A stretch of DNA of 64,000 nt from Microbacterium sp. SORGH_AS_1204 (GCF_030818935.1 NZ_JAUTBD010000001.1:1860001-1924000); one strand, 5' to 3'; shown: positions 25,531 through 34,440, counted from the first letter of the stretch. Notes: a model not told the origin generated them from the sequence alone. Made by a program: numbers and translations.

Positions 25531-28500
25531 TCAGCTTACGGGCGCGGCTTCGGCCCGGCTCGCCGCCCGGTCGCCGACGCGCTGTCCCACGACGGCGGAC
25601 ACCCCGTCCTGCCGCATGGACACGCCGTAGAGGGCGTCGGCGATCTCCATCGTGCGCTTCTGGTGCGTGATGACGATGAGCTGACTGCTCGCCCGGAGCT
25701 TCTCGAACACCCCGAGCAGCCGCCCGAGATTGGCGTCGTCGAGGGCCGCCTCGACCTCGTCGAGGATATAGAAGGGGCTCGGACGCGCGGTGAAGATCGA
25801 GGTCAGGAAGGCGACGGCGGCCAACGAGCGCTCGCCGCCCGAGAGCAGGGAGAGGCGCTCGATCTTCTTCCCCACGGGTCGCACCGACACCTCGATCCCG
25901 GTGGTCAACGGGTTGTCGGGGTCGGTGAGCGAGATGCTGCCGGAGCCCCCCGGGAAGAGGATCGGGAAGATGTCGGTAAAGGCGGCCCGGGTGTCCTCGA
26001 ACGCGGCGACGAAGATGGTCTGCATCCGCTCGTCGAGGTCGGCGATGATCGTCTGCAGGTCGGCGCGGGTCTGCTGCAGGTCGGCCAGCTGTTCGGTGAG
26101 GAAGGCGTGGCGCTGCTCGAGCGCGGCGAACTCCTCGAGCGCGAGCGGGTTGACCCGGCCCAGCTGCGACAGCTTGCGCTCGGCATCCTGAAGCCGACGC
26201 TTCTGGGCGGCACGGTCGAAGGGATCGCCCTCCGCGTCGTTCGGCACGAGCTGGTCGGGACCGTACTCCGCGATCAGCACGGCCTCGTCGAGCGCGAGCT
26301 CGGACTGCACGCGCTCCAGCAGGCTCGTGACGTGGAGCTTCTTCTCGTGCATCTGCAGCTCGAGACCGTGGACGCTCTCGGTCAGGCGCGCGAGACGCTC
26401 GCGGACGCGGGCCTCATCGGCGCGAGCACGGGCGAGCTCTTCGGTGATCGCGGTGCGCGCCGACTCCGCGGCCGCGAGTTCGACGCGCGCCTGGCTGACC
26501 GATCGGTCCACCGAGTCCAGGAGGGCGGGCAGCTGACCCGCCACCTCCGAGGCGATTTCTCGCTGCGCGCGGCGCAGAACCGCGCGTCGGGCCGCCTCCG
26601 CCGCGGCGGCGCGCTCGCGCTCGCGCTGCTGCTCCAGCTGGACGATGCGCGCTTCGCCCGCGCGCACGCGTTCTTTCAGCGTCTCGATGTCGAGCCGCGC
26701 ACGTATCTCCGCCTCGCGGGCGGCGTCGACCTCAGCGGCCATCCCCTCGCGGGCGGACGCGTCGAGCAGCGGGCGAGGCGCCTCCCGGGCGCGCGACAGG
26801 GCCTCGTCGGCGCGGCGGGCTGCGTCCTCGGCTTCGGCGACCGCCGCCTCGGTCTGCGCGAGAGCGGCGGCGAGGCGATCGCACTCGGCGACGGCGGCCT
26901 CGTGGCGTACCGTCACGCGGTTGACCTTCTCGGCGTGCGCGGCCAACGCGGCATCGTGCTCACGGAGCGTCGACAGCGCTTGTTTCGTGCGGTGGCGCGC
27001 ATCGGTCAGCGCGCGCTGTTCGTCGGAGAGGGCCTCGCGCAGCGAGTCCGCGACGACGACGATCTCGGCGAGCCGTTCCGCGGCGGCATCCCGCTCGGCC
27101 GCGAGCTCCAGCCGCGATCGGCCCGACCCGGAGCCCGCCTTCACCGTGCGCGAGGTCACGACCTCACCCGTGCGGGTGACCACGGTCACATCGCGCGCGA
27201 GCGACGGCTGCAGCAACCGGACGGCGTCGAGGTCGTCGACGATCACCGTACGCGACAGGATGCCACGCACCCCGGCGGGCGCGGTGACCACGTCGAGGGC
27301 CGGCACCGCGCCGGCCACCGTGGGGGCCGCCTCATCGGCCTCGCCGTGGGCGATGACGATCTCGACCACACCGAGATCCCCCTCGGTCGCGTCGAGCGCA
27401 GCGCGGAACGCGGCGTCGGCGTCGTCGACCAGCAGTCCTTCCGCGAGCGAGCCGAGGGCGGCGGCGATGGCTGCCTCGTACCCGGGAGCGACCTTGACGT
27501 CGTCGCCCACCAGCCCGCGCACCCCCGTGCCTCCCGCCGCGCTCAGGTCGGCGGCGGCGTTGCGCAGGTCGAGTGCGCGCCCCAGGGCCGTCGTCTGCGC
27601 GGTGAGGGCGTCGCGCTCGCGTTCGGCGGCGTGCAGGCGTTCGCGAAGGCCCGCGACGGCGGCCTCGACGTCGTTCGCGTCGCGTTGCGCCCGCTCGTAC
27701 GCAGCGGCGTGTTCGGCGGTGGACGCCTCCGGCTCGACGTCGGGGTCGAGCTCGGCGCGGGCCCGCTCGGCCTCGACACGACGCTGTAGAGCGGCGTCGA
27801 GAGCCCGTTGCTGTCGCTCGACGCCGGCGCGGACCGCGTTCAGCGCCGACGTCGCGGCATCCGCCGTCCCCCGCAGGGCCTGGATCTTCATGTCGTGCTC
27901 GCTGACGAGCGCGCTCTGTGCAGCGATGTCGACGTCGAGGGCGTCGAGATCGGCCCGGGCGCGTGCGACGGCGCGTGCGGCTTCGGCCGCGGCATCCTGG
28001 GCATCGCCGAGCCCCTGCGCGATGTCGTCGATCTCGGCGCGGACGTCGTCGATCGCGGTCTGCGACACGGTGGGGGCGAAGCCCGCGGGGTCGGCGTCGT
28101 CGTCGGCGAGCAGCGTCAGGCGCTGACCCGCCAGGGTGTAGAGACCGCGCAGCCGCTCCTGCACCTGCTCGAGCGAGAAGGCCACGCTGCGCGCGCGATC
28201 GACCGCCTCGGAACGCTGGTCGTTCTCGAGCCTCTCGACGCGCTGGCGGAGTCCGTCGGCCTGTTCCTGCAGCCCGAGACGCTCCGTGTGCCGCTCGCTC
28301 TCGGCCCGGGCGGCGTCGGCGAGCTGCGTCCGCAGCCGCACGAGGTCGTCGGCGTACAGCCGAGCCTTGGCATCGCGCACCACGGCGGCGATGGTGGCCG
28401 CCTCCCGCGCGATCTCGGCCTGCTTGCCGAGGGGCTTGAGCTGTCGCCGCAGCTCGCCCGCCAGATCGCTCAGCCGGGTGAGGTTGGTCTCCATCGCCTC

Positions 28501-29043
28501 GAGCTTGCGGACGGTCTTCTCTTTGCGTCGCCGGTGCTTCAGGATGCCGGCGGCCTCCTCGATGAACCCCCGGCGATCCTCCGCGGTGGCCTGCAGCACC
28601 GTGTCGAGACGGCCTTGACCGATGATGACGTGCATCTCGCGCCCGAGGCCGGAATCGCTGAGCAGCTCCTGCACATCGAGCAACCGACACGTCTGCCCGT
28701 TGATGGCGTACTCGCTGGCGCCGGTGCGGAACAGCGTCCGGCTGATCGTGACCTCGCTGTAATCGATGGGCAGCGCCCCGTCGCCGTTGTCGATGGTCAG
28801 CTGCACCTCCGCGCGGCCGAGGGGGCCGCGAGTCGACGTGCCGGCGAAGATGACGTCTTCCATCTTCCCGCCGCGCAGCGTCTTGGCGCCCTGCTCCCCC
28901 ATCACCCAGGCGAGCGCGTCGACCACGTTGGACTTGCCCGAGCCGTTCGGCCCGACGATGCAGGTCACGCCGGGTTCGAGCGCGAAGGTCGTCGACTGGG
29001 CGAAGGACTTGAAGCCTTTGAGCGTCACGCTCTTCAGGTGCAT
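25531..29043 (-). CDS. smc: Chromosome segregation protein SMC
   Basis: SMC is the ATPase of bacterial condensin. The 1170-residue protein has the N-terminal Walker A G-P-N-G-S-G-K-S-N (residues 32-40), a long coiled coil (about 170-500), a hinge with G-V-R-G-L-V-G-D (about 505-640) and a second coiled coil. The C-terminal ATPase half has signature L-S-G-G-E-R-S and Walker B Y-I-L-D-E-V-E-A-A-L-D-D. The length is typical. Several very long antisense frames inside it are shadows of its biased codon use. Confidence 0.97.
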   Translation of the reverse strand: MHLKSVTLKGFKSFAQSTTFALEPGVTCIVGPNGSGKSNVVDALAWVMGEQGAKTLRGGKMEDVIFAGTSTRGPLGRAEVQLTIDNGDGALPIDYSEVTISRTLFRTGASEYAINGQTCRLLDVQELLSDSGLGREMHVIIGQGRLDTVLQATAEDRRGFIEEAAGILKHRRRKEKTVRKLEAMETNLTRLSDLAGELRRQLKPLGKQAEIAREAATIAAVVRDAKARLYADDLVRLRTQLADAARAESERHTERLGLQEQADGLRQRVERLENDQRSEAVDRARSVAFSLEQVQERLRGLYTLAGQRLTLLADDDADPAGFAPTVSQTAIDDVRAEIDDIAQGLGDAQDAAAEAARAVARARADLDALDVDIAAQSALVSEHDMKIQALRGTADAATSALNAVRAGVERQQRALDAALQRRVEAERARAELDPDVEPEASTAEHAAAYERAQRDANDVEAAVAGLRERLHAAERERDALTAQTTALGRALDLRNAAADLSAAGGTGVRGLVGDDVKVAPGYEAAIAAALGSLAEGLLVDDADAAFRAALDATEGDLGVVEIVIAHGEADEAAPTVAGAVPALDVVTAPAGVRGILSRTVIVDDLDAVRLLQPSLARDVTVVTRTGEVVTSRTVKAGSGSGRSRLELAAERDAAAERLAEIVVVADSLREALSDEQRALTDARHRTKQALSTLREHDAALAAHAEKVNRVTVRHEAAVAECDRLAAALAQTEAAVAEAEDAARRADEALSRAREAPRPLLDASAREGMAAEVDAAREAEIRARLDIETLKERVRAGEARIVQLEQQRERERAAAAEAARRAVLRRAQREIASEVAGQLPALLDSVDRSVSQARVELAAAESARTAITEELARARADEARVRERLARLTESVHGLELQMHEKKLHVTSLLERVQSELALDEAVLIAEYGPDQLVPNDAEGDPFDRAAQKRRLQDAERKLSQLGRVNPLALEEFAALEQRHAFLTEQLADLQQTRADLQTIIADLDERMQTIFVAAFEDTRAAFTDIFPILFPGGSGSISLTDPDNPLTTGIEVSVRPVGKKIERLSLLSGGERSLAAVAFLTSIFTARPSPFYILDEVEAALDDANLGRLLGVFEKLRASSQLIVITHQKRTMEIADALYGVSMRQDGVSAVVGQRVGDRAASRAEAAPVS

Positions 29044-29169
29044 GTCACCCGCCTTCCCGCCCGGTCGAATTCTCGCCTCACGGTAGCCGAGAAGCCCCGG
29101 AAATCCGCGGCGGCGGGCCGGAGTTCACCGTCCGCCACGCCCGGAAGTCCGCCCTCTCTGGGAAATCGC

Positions 29170-29199
29170 TTGACGGATGCCGCGGACCTCCGCTAGCGT
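29170..29199 (+). promoter_or_regulatory. Sigma70-type promoter upstream of a small ORF
   Basis: TTGACG (29170-29175) and TAGCGT (29194-29199) are separated by 18 bp. They lie about 38 bp before a strong AAAGGAGGT ribosome site and the 37-codon ORF at 29237. It is one of the best -35/-10 pairs by eye in the window. Confidence 0.65.
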
Positions 29200-29236
29200 C
29201 AGGGGTCGCAACCGACGTCGAAAGGAGGTCACTTCC

Positions 29237-29350
29237 ATGATTCGCAGCACCATCGGCTTCACCGCCATCGGCTTCACCGCCGCTCCCGCGCTGTCCGCAC
29301 CCGTCACCGGAGTGACCACCGCCGTCGGCATGCCCTCCCGTCTGGGCTGA
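29237..29350 (+). CDS. Putative 37-residue peptide
   Basis: The ATG is preceded at 6 nt by AAAGGAGGTC, an almost full anti-SD match, and by the promoter-like pair above. The peptide M-I-R-S-T-I-G-F-T-A-I-G-F-T-A-A-P-A-L-S is followed by Ala/Val/Thr-rich sequence, with the I-G-F-T-A unit repeated. It could be a small hydrophobic protein or a leader peptide: a palindrome GAGACGCCT/AGGCGTCTC follows 11 bp after its stop and the next ORF begins 131 bp later. No homologue is recognised. Confidence 0.5.
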   Translation: MIRSTIGFTAIGFTAAPALSAPVTGVTTAVGMPSRLG

Positions 29351-29361
29351 TCCGTCGCGTC

Positions 29362-29380
29362 GAGACGCCTCAGGCGTCTC
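29362..29380 (+). promoter_or_regulatory. Short perfect hairpin after the 37-codon ORF
   Basis: GAGACGCCT and AGGCGTCTC flank a single C, in practice an 8-bp stem with a 3-nt loop. A C-rich rather than T-rich stretch follows. It may be an attenuator or pause element between the peptide and the 95-residue ORF. Confidence 0.45.
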
Positions 29381-29481
29381 CGCCCCCCGTGAGCACGTCG
29401 CTCTGACGCGCTCCTCTCGATCCTCGGGATCCTCTTCAGCGCCCTCGCGCGCATGACACACCTCTTCCTCGGAGCCTCCGC

Positions 29482-29769
29482 ATGAACGCCCTGTTCGCGC
29501 GCGCGCCGCAGCACACCGCGGCCGCGCCCACGTCCCCGTCCACCCCGTCGACCGTCACGTTCGACACCACCGCCTACCGCCCGCTGGGCCTGCTCGACCG
29601 ACTGTCGCTGCGCCTCGGCCTGTGGCTGCTCACGCGCCATGCCGACCGCGCGCGGGCGCTCGACCATCAGGCCGTCGCCGCCCACCGCGCACGCGATGCC
29701 TTCGCCGAGCGCGAGCAGCGCGAACGCGCCTGGCAGAGCACGGCCGCCTTCAGCCGACTCCCCTTCTGA
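29482..29769 (+). CDS. Small Arg-rich protein, function unknown
   Basis: This 95-residue protein has a low-complexity Ala/Pro/Ser/Thr N-terminus and an amphipathic segment R-P-L-G-L-L-D-R-L-S-L-R-L-G-L-W-L-L (about residues 32-49). A long basic/acidic helix (A-R-A-L-D-H-Q to E-R-A-W) follows. A GGAG site lies 8 bases before the ATG. A perfect 12-bp terminator follows its stop immediately, supporting it as a real transcription unit. The family is not recognised; the helix could bind membrane or nucleic acid. Confidence 0.6.
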   Translation: MNALFARAPQHTAAAPTSPSTPSTVTFDTTAYRPLGLLDRLSLRLGLWLLTRHADRARALDHQAVAAHRARDAFAEREQRERAWQSTAAFSRLPF

Positions 29770-29772
29770 AAC

Positions 29773-29802
29773 GGTGGGGGCGACCATCGTGTCGCCCCCA
29801 CC
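29773..29802 (+). terminator. Perfect terminator hairpin after the 95-residue ORF
   Basis: The 12-bp arms GGTGGGGGCGAC and GTCGCCCCCACC enclose the loop CATCGT. The stem begins 3 bp past the stop and is followed by a CT-rich run leading into the poly-C tract. Confidence 0.8.
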
Positions 29803-29813
29803 GCCTTCTCTCT

Positions 29814-29830
29814 CCCCCCCCCCCCCCCCC
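29814..29830 (+). repeat. Homopolymer of 17 consecutive C
   Basis: Seventeen C residues run without interruption 18 bp before the acetyltransferase start, just past the terminator. Tracts of this length are unstable by slippage. It lies outside any coding sequence, in the 5' region of the acetyltransferase gene. Confidence 0.85.
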
Positions 29831-29848
29831 GGACACGAAAGTCCCCTC

Positions 29849-30931
29849 ATGACCGATCTTCCGGCCGGCATCGAGCTGCGCCCCCTGCACATCCCGGCAT
29901 CCATCGACGCCCCCGACGCCGCGGACTTCCGCGAGATGGTGCGCGTGCGCAATCTCGTCTATGCCGAAGTCTCCGGCCACGACGACGCATCCATGCCGGC
30001 CGACGAACTGCTGCCCCTGTATCAGCCGCAGCCCGAGACGAAGCGCTTCGCGTGGATCGCCGTCCGCGACGGCGAGGTCGTCGGCCGCGCGGGTCTCGAC
30101 CTCCCCCAGGAGGACGGCGCCCGCACCGGCAACTGGCTCGTCGAACTCCGCCGCTCCGCCTGGGGTCTCGGCATCGGTCGCGCCGCCTTCGCCGAGATCG
30201 AACGCGTCGCACGAGCGGAGGGGCGCACGATCCTGCAGTCGTGGGCCGAGCACCCCGCCGCCGACGGCCCCCGACTCGAGGCCCCCACGGGCTTCGGATC
30301 CATCCCGCGTGACCACGCGGCGAGGTTCTTCCTTGCATCCGGCTGTTCGCTCGAGCAGATCGTGCGCGTCAGCGCCCTTTCGCTCGCCGACGCACGCCCG
30401 CGCCTGGAGGAGCTTCTCGCCGAAGCGGAAGAGGCGGCGGTCGGCTATCGCGTGGTGCAGTGGACCCTGCCGACTCCCGACGAGTTCGTCGACGGCTTCG
30501 CGGCGATGAAGGCACGCATGGTCACCGACGCCCCCTCGGCCGACCTCGAGTTCGACGAGGAGATCTGGGATGCCGCGCGCCTCCGGCGTTACGAGGCCGG
30601 ATATCTCGACGCCGGCCGCCACATGCTCGTCACCGCGGCGCAGCACGTCGACACCGGCGAACTCGCGGCGTTCAACGAGCTCGTCATCGGCAAGGACCGG
30701 ACCGCGGCCACCAGCCAGGAGGACACCCTGGTCGTCGCGGCGCACCGCGGCCACCGCCTCGGCATGCTGGTGAAATGCGCCGGCCTGCTCGCCTGGCACG
30801 ACGTCGCGCCCCACTCGCCGCGCGTGATCACCTACAACGCCGAGGAGAACCGCCCGATGCTGTCGATCAACGAACGGATCGGCTTCGCGGCGACGTCGTA
30901 CGAGGGGGTGTGGAAGAAGGTGCTGGCCTGA
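29849..30931 (+). CDS. Two-domain GNAT-family N-acetyltransferase
   Basis: This 360-residue protein is built of two GNAT-like halves. Residues 1-170 contain W-I-A-V-R-D-G-E-V-V-G-R-A-G and an R-x-x-G-L-G-I-G-R-A acetyl-CoA loop. Residues 200-360 contain L-A-A-F-N-E-L and a second loop A-H-R-G-H-R-L-G-M-L, and end in a G-F motif (E-R-I-G-F). Similar tandem GNATs include mycothiol synthase and antibiotic acetylases, but the acceptor is not readable here. The start at 29849 lies downstream of a 17-C tract and a terminator, so it has its own or a read-through promoter. Confidence 0.88.
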   Translation: MTDLPAGIELRPLHIPASIDAPDAADFREMVRVRNLVYAEVSGHDDASMPADELLPLYQPQPETKRFAWIAVRDGEVVGRAGLDLPQEDGARTGNWLVELRRSAWGLGIGRAAFAEIERVARAEGRTILQSWAEHPAADGPRLEAPTGFGSIPRDHAARFFLASGCSLEQIVRVSALSLADARPRLEELLAEAEEAAVGYRVVQWTLPTPDEFVDGFAAMKARMVTDAPSADLEFDEEIWDAARLRRYEAGYLDAGRHMLVTAAQHVDTGELAAFNELVIGKDRTAATSQEDTLVVAAHRGHRLGMLVKCAGLLAWHDVAPHSPRVITYNAEENRPMLSINERIGFAATSYEGVWKKVLA

Positions 30932-30933
30932 TC

Positions 30934-30984
30934 GCGGGCTCCCGGCATCCAGCATTATCGAGACACGGGATGCCGGCAGCCCGC
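30934..30984. terminator. Bidirectional stem-loop between acetyltransferase and mutM
   Basis: GCGGGCT-C-CCGGCATCC pairs with GGATGCCGG-C-AGCCCGC (16 paired bases, one symmetric mismatch) around an AT-richer loop. It lies exactly between two convergent genes, 3 bp from one stop and 5 bp from the other. Confidence 0.7.
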
Positions 30985-30989
30985 CCCGG

Positions 30990-31880
30990 TCAGCGGACTC
31001 GCTGGCAGTGCGGGCAGAAGTGGCTCGAGCGGTTCATGAACGACACGCGCACGATCGGCCGCCCGCAGCGCGGGCACGGTTGCCCGGTGCGACCGTAGGC
31101 GTTCAGCGAGTGCGCGAAGTACCCGGCCTGCCCGTTGACGTTGACGTACTGCGCGTCGAAGCTCGTGCCACCCTCGGCCAGCGCCTTCTCGAGCACGGCC
31201 TGCACCTCGCCGAGCAGGCGGTTGACGGCGCGGGTCGAAAGGGCGGATGCCGGCGTCTCGGGGTGGATGCGCGCCGCCCACAGCGCCTCGTCGGCGTAGA
31301 TGTTGCCGATACCGCTCGCGGCGGTCTGATCGAGCAGCACCCGCTTGATGCCCGAGGACGTCCGGGCCAGTCGCGCCCGGAACCGTTTCGCACTGAAGGC
31401 CGGGTCGAGCGGGTCGCGGCCGATGTGCGCGACCTGCGTGGGCACGCGGGCGAGGTCGGAGCCGCGTCCGCCCGCCGCCCCGTCTGGCGTGTCGACGAGC
31501 TCGTCGATCGCGAGCGAGCCGAACGTCCGCTGGTCGGCGAACACCACCGACAACGAGCCGTGGTCGGGGTGCTCCAGCTCGATGCGGATGCGCTCGTGAC
31601 GTTCCGCGGGAGCGCCCGGCACACGCAGCAGCATCTGCCCGCTCATCCCCAGGTGCGTGACGATGGCTTCGTCGTCGGCCACCGGCATCCACAAGAACTT
31701 GCCCCGCCGCGCGGCCGCGGTGATGCGCCGCCCCGTGAGCTCCGCCTCGAAGTGGGCCGCTCCCCCGGTGTGGCGTGTGAGCGCGCGTTCGTCGCGCACG
31801 TCGACCGAGGTGATCAGCGCACCGCTGACCGCGGGTTCGAGGCCGGCACGGACGACCTCGACCTCGGGAAGCTCAGGCAC
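30990..31880 (-). CDS. mutM: Formamidopyrimidine-DNA glycosylase
   Basis: MutM excises 8-oxoguanine and FaPy lesions. The 296-residue protein begins with the catalytic P-E-L-P-E-V-E (Pro and Glu after Met removal) and has Lys near residue 61 (R-R-G-K-F-L) and the H2TH segment D-Q-T-A-A-S-G-I-G-N-I-Y-A-D-E. The C-terminal zinc finger is C-P-R-C...C-P-H-C. The GTG at 31880 overlaps the rnc stop by 8 bp. It ends the DUF177-rpmF-rnc-mutM operon. Confidence 0.96.
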   Translation of the reverse strand: MPELPEVEVVRAGLEPAVSGALITSVDVRDERALTRHTGGAAHFEAELTGRRITAAARRGKFLWMPVADDEAIVTHLGMSGQMLLRVPGAPAERHERIRIELEHPDHGSLSVVFADQRTFGSLAIDELVDTPDGAAGGRGSDLARVPTQVAHIGRDPLDPAFSAKRFRARLARTSSGIKRVLLDQTAASGIGNIYADEALWAARIHPETPASALSTRAVNRLLGEVQAVLEKALAEGGTSFDAQYVNVNGQAGYFAHSLNAYGRTGQPCPRCGRPIVRVSFMNRSSHFCPHCQRVR

Positions 31881-32565
31881 GCGCGTCGAGCTCGCGCCAC
31901 GCCGCGAGGGCCGCAGCCATCTCGGCCTGCTTCTTGCTGGAGCCGTTACCGGTGGTCGCGAGGTCGCCCACGGTGACCGTGGCGGTGAACCGGCGGTCGT
32001 GGTCGGGGCCCGTCGCTTCGACGCTGTAGACGGGGGCGACGAGTCCCAGCCGCGCGGCGATCTCTTGCAGGCTCGTCTTCGGATCCATCGCGGCCCCGTA
32101 CCGTTCGGGGTCGGCGAGCAGCGGCTCCACCAGACGCAGAACCATGGCCGTCGCCGCGTCGGGACCCGCCGAGAGGTAGGCCGCTCCGATGAGCGCCTCC
32201 ATCGTGTCGGCCAGGATGGAGTCCTTGTCACGTCCACCCGTCAGTAACTCCCCGCGGCCGAGTCGCACGTGGGCACCGAGACTGATCCGTCGCGCCACTT
32301 CGGCCAGCGCCACGGTCGACACGACGCTGGCGCGGCGCTTGGCGAGGCTGCCCTCTTCGAGCTCAGGATGCCGGGTGTACAGGCGGACCGTGACGGCCTG
32401 CCCCAGCACCGAGTCGCCGAGGAATTCAAGGCGCTCGTTGTGGGGGATGCCGCCGTTCTCGTAGGCGAAGGAGCGGTGCGTCAGGGCAAGAGAAAGAAGC
32501 TCGGGGTCGATCTCGACCCCGAGCTTCTCAGTGAGCGCTCCGCGCTCGACGTTCTTAGGCGTCAC
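31873..32565 (-). CDS. rnc: Ribonuclease III
   Basis: RNase III cuts double-stranded RNA during rRNA and mRNA maturation. The 230-residue protein has the signature H-N-E-R-L-E-F-L-G-D-S-V-L-G with both catalytic acidic residues, the later D-T-M-E-A-L-I-G-A glutamate site and a C-terminal double-stranded-RNA-binding domain (D-P-K-T-S-L-Q-E to S-K-K-Q-A-E). The GTG at 32565 lies 10 bp after rpmF; an upstream extension would be a shadow of rpmF. Confidence 0.96.
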   Translation of the reverse strand: MTPKNVERGALTEKLGVEIDPELLSLALTHRSFAYENGGIPHNERLEFLGDSVLGQAVTVRLYTRHPELEEGSLAKRRASVVSTVALAEVARRISLGAHVRLGRGELLTGGRDKDSILADTMEALIGAAYLSAGPDAATAMVLRLVEPLLADPERYGAAMDPKTSLQEIAARLGLVAPVYSVEATGPDHDRRFTATVTVGDLATTGNGSSKKQAEMAAALAAWRELDARA

Positions 32566-32575
32566 GAATCGCCGA

Positions 32576-32785
32576 TCAGACGTCGGCGACCTTGCGGCCC
32601 TTGTACTCGAGGAAGAGCTCGGTGCCCTGCGAGTCGGTGACGACCTTCGCCTGGTGGGGGCGGCTGTAGACGACCTTGCCATTCTCGATGGTCTTGACCA
32701 GCGCGGGGGCTTCGGCCTTCCACTGCGCGCGACGCGAGCGGGTGTTGGAGCGGGAGACCTTCCGCTTCGGGGGGTTACCTGCCAT
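32576..32785 (-). CDS. rpmF: 50S ribosomal protein L32
   Basis: The 69-residue L32 begins M-A-G-N-P-P-K-R-K-V-S-R-S-N-T-R-S-R-R-A-Q-W. The four zinc-binding cysteines of C+ L32 are absent, so this is a Cys-minus paralogue type, common in actinobacteria. It starts 2 bp after the DUF177 gene, its usual partner. Confidence 0.94.
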   Translation of the reverse strand: MAGNPPKRKVSRSNTRSRRAQWKAEAPALVKTIENGKVVYSRPHQAKVVTDSQGTELFLEYKGRKVADV

Positions 32786-32787
32786 GA

Positions 32788-33348
32788 CTAGCTCTTCTCT
32801 GTCTTGGGGGCGGCGCGGTGCGCATCGCCGTCGTCTGGGGTGTACTGCTGGAGCGCTGCCCATCGGCTGTCGACAGGCGTCTGCTCCGTGTCGCCGGGGC
32901 TTTCCGTCAGCCTCTCGCCCGTGTTCGGGTCGAGCCCGGGGCAGTCCGGCTGACACACCGGCTGGAACGGAAGCGACAGGACAATGGCATCCCGGACCAG
33001 ATTTTCAAGATCCACGTGGTCGTCTTGAACGTCGAAGTCACTCGCTTCGTCCCCAGGATACGCGAAAAGTTCCTGGAACTCGACTTCGACAGGCTCTTCG
33101 ATGTCGATGAGGCAGCGTCCGCACACGCCCGTGGCCGTCGTGTCGACGGTGCCGGAGACGAGGATGCCCTCGTGCACCGACTCCAACCGCACCTCGAGGT
33201 CGAGCGGCTCGGCCTCGGGAACGGAGACCAATCCCTCGCCCCATTTCTCGGGTGCGGGGATCTCGAGGCTGTGCTCGCGCATCTCACCGGGCTTGCGCTC
33301 GATGTCGCGCACGGGCAGCTGGAAGGGGCCGGGTCGACGGGTTCTCAC
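32788..33348 (-). CDS. DUF177 (YceD-like) protein, 23S rRNA accumulation factor family
   Basis: This 186-residue protein has the DUF177 pattern C-G-R-C-L near residue 90 and C-x3-C-P-G-L-D-P-N-T-G-E-R-L near residue 150, four Cys that may bind metal. YceD homologues are needed for normal 23S rRNA accumulation and are linked to rpmF, as here. The GTG at 33348 is chosen as the first codon before the conserved V-R-D-I block. Its ribosome site is weak, so the start is moderately certain. Confidence 0.9.
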   Translation of the reverse strand: MRTRRPGPFQLPVRDIERKPGEMREHSLEIPAPEKWGEGLVSVPEAEPLDLEVRLESVHEGILVSGTVDTTATGVCGRCLIDIEEPVEVEFQELFAYPGDEASDFDVQDDHVDLENLVRDAIVLSLPFQPVCQPDCPGLDPNTGERLTESPGDTEQTPVDSRWAALQQYTPDDGDAHRAAPKTEKS

Positions 33349-33479
33349 GGTCGTCCATGCTACCCGCGCGCCCCTGGACGGGGGCCGGGCGGCGCACGGC
33401 GCCTCCGCCGGTGCGGGGTGAAGTGGCGCGGAGCGCCTGCGCCGATGCGGAGAGGTGGCGGGGGCACACGTGGGGGCGC

Positions 33480-33600
33480 GTTCGAGGTTCGGGGCGGAGT
33501 CGTGCGCGTTCCCGGGATTGGGGCGGGTTTCGCCGCTCGGGGCATGGAATTCCTGCCCCGAACGGCCGATTCCGCCCCGAACCCGGCCAGGGCGACGCCG
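33480..33600. repeat. GGGGCGG/CCGCCCC dispersed repeat, DUF177-coaD gap
   Basis: Short words such as GGGGCGG, CGCCCCGAAC and CCGCCCCGAACCCGG recur in both orientations. The same vocabulary fills the 54.77-55.25 kb gap, so this looks like one copy of a dispersed intergenic family. The remaining part of the 359-bp gap (33349-33707) holds no supported gene. Confidence 0.55.
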
Positions 33601-33707
33601 GAGGGTGCCGAGAACAGGGCGAGCCGCGCGCGACATAGCCTCCTCTTGGAAGCGGGCCGGTGGATGCGAGGACCGCGCGGCGGGCCGGCATCCGAGGTGC
33701 GTGCGCG

Positions 33708-34205
33708 TCAGATGCCGCGGGCGCCCGTGTCGAGGAAACGCGCCACTGCCGGGGGGACGTACGGCGAGACGTCGCCGCCGAGTCCCGCCACCTGTCGTAC
33801 GAGTGAGCTCGACACCAGGGCGTGCGAGGGGTCGGGCAGCAGGAACACCGTCTCGACGTGCGCGAGGTCGCGGTTCACGATCGCCATCGGCGTCTCGTAG
33901 GCGACGTCGACCTGCGAGCGGATGCCCTTCACGAGAACTTTGGCACCCACGTCGGTGGCATAGTCGACGAGCAGGCCCATGCTCCACGCGGCGACGATCA
34001 CGTCTCCCTCGACACCGGCCTCGGCGATGGACTGCTCGAGCAATCGCTGTCGCTCGGCGATGGGCAGCAACGCTTCTTTGCCGGGATTGTGCACGACGAG
34101 CACATGCAACTGATCGAACAGTCCGGCGGCCCGACGGATGACGTCGAGGTGACCGAGCGTGGGCGGGTCGAACGAGCCGGGCACGACGGCGATCCGGGGA
34201 TCCAT
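33708..34205 (-). CDS. coaD: Phosphopantetheine adenylyltransferase
   Basis: CoaD makes dephospho-CoA from ATP and 4'-phosphopantetheine. The 165-residue nucleotidyltransferase has the [12 protein letters not shown] start with the T/H-x-G-H nucleotide motif, K-G-I-R near residue 90 and V-S-S-S-L-V-R near residue 130, the equivalent of the I-S-S-T box. The length is typical. Confidence 0.96.
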   Translation of the reverse strand: MDPRIAVVPGSFDPPTLGHLDVIRRAAGLFDQLHVLVVHNPGKEALLPIAERQRLLEQSIAEAGVEGDVIVAAWSMGLLVDYATDVGAKVLVKGIRSQVDVAYETPMAIVNRDLAHVETVFLLPDPSHALVSSSLVRQVAGLGGDVSPYVPPAVARFLDTGARGI

Positions 34206-34364
34206 GCCGCCAGCCTAGCGACGCGGCCCGTCGCAGGGCCCCGCGTTCACGGCATCCACAGCGCGGCGCGCGGCGTTGCGCGCGAGCCTCGCTCAGGATG
34301 CCATCCGCTCGGGGCAGCGACAGGACGTGCGCTCCTCCGCCGGCCTGCGATGCTCCTCACCACA

Positions 34365-34440
34365 CCATCCGCGCGCTACGGCGGCCCCGACACGCACCCA
34401 TCCGCGCGCTACGGCGGCCCCGACACGCGCCCATCCGCTC
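34365..34440. repeat. 33-bp tandem repeat, coaD-recG gap
   Basis: Units beginning CCATCCGCGCGCTACGGCGG start at 34365 and 34398 (33 bp each) and a broken third at 34431. They lie in a 304-bp gap (34206-34509) where no gene is supported. Confidence 0.8.

Noticed and set aside
25387..27789. 800-codon open frame opposite smc and ftsY
   Set aside because: It is an antisense shadow produced by third-position GC bias; the composition is unnatural and smc is clearly real.
29814..29830. Poly-C run as a simple sequencing artefact
   Set aside because: Not fully rejectable without reads, but it is a clean uninterrupted run beside a perfect terminator and outside coding sequence, so it is kept as a real feature with that caution.
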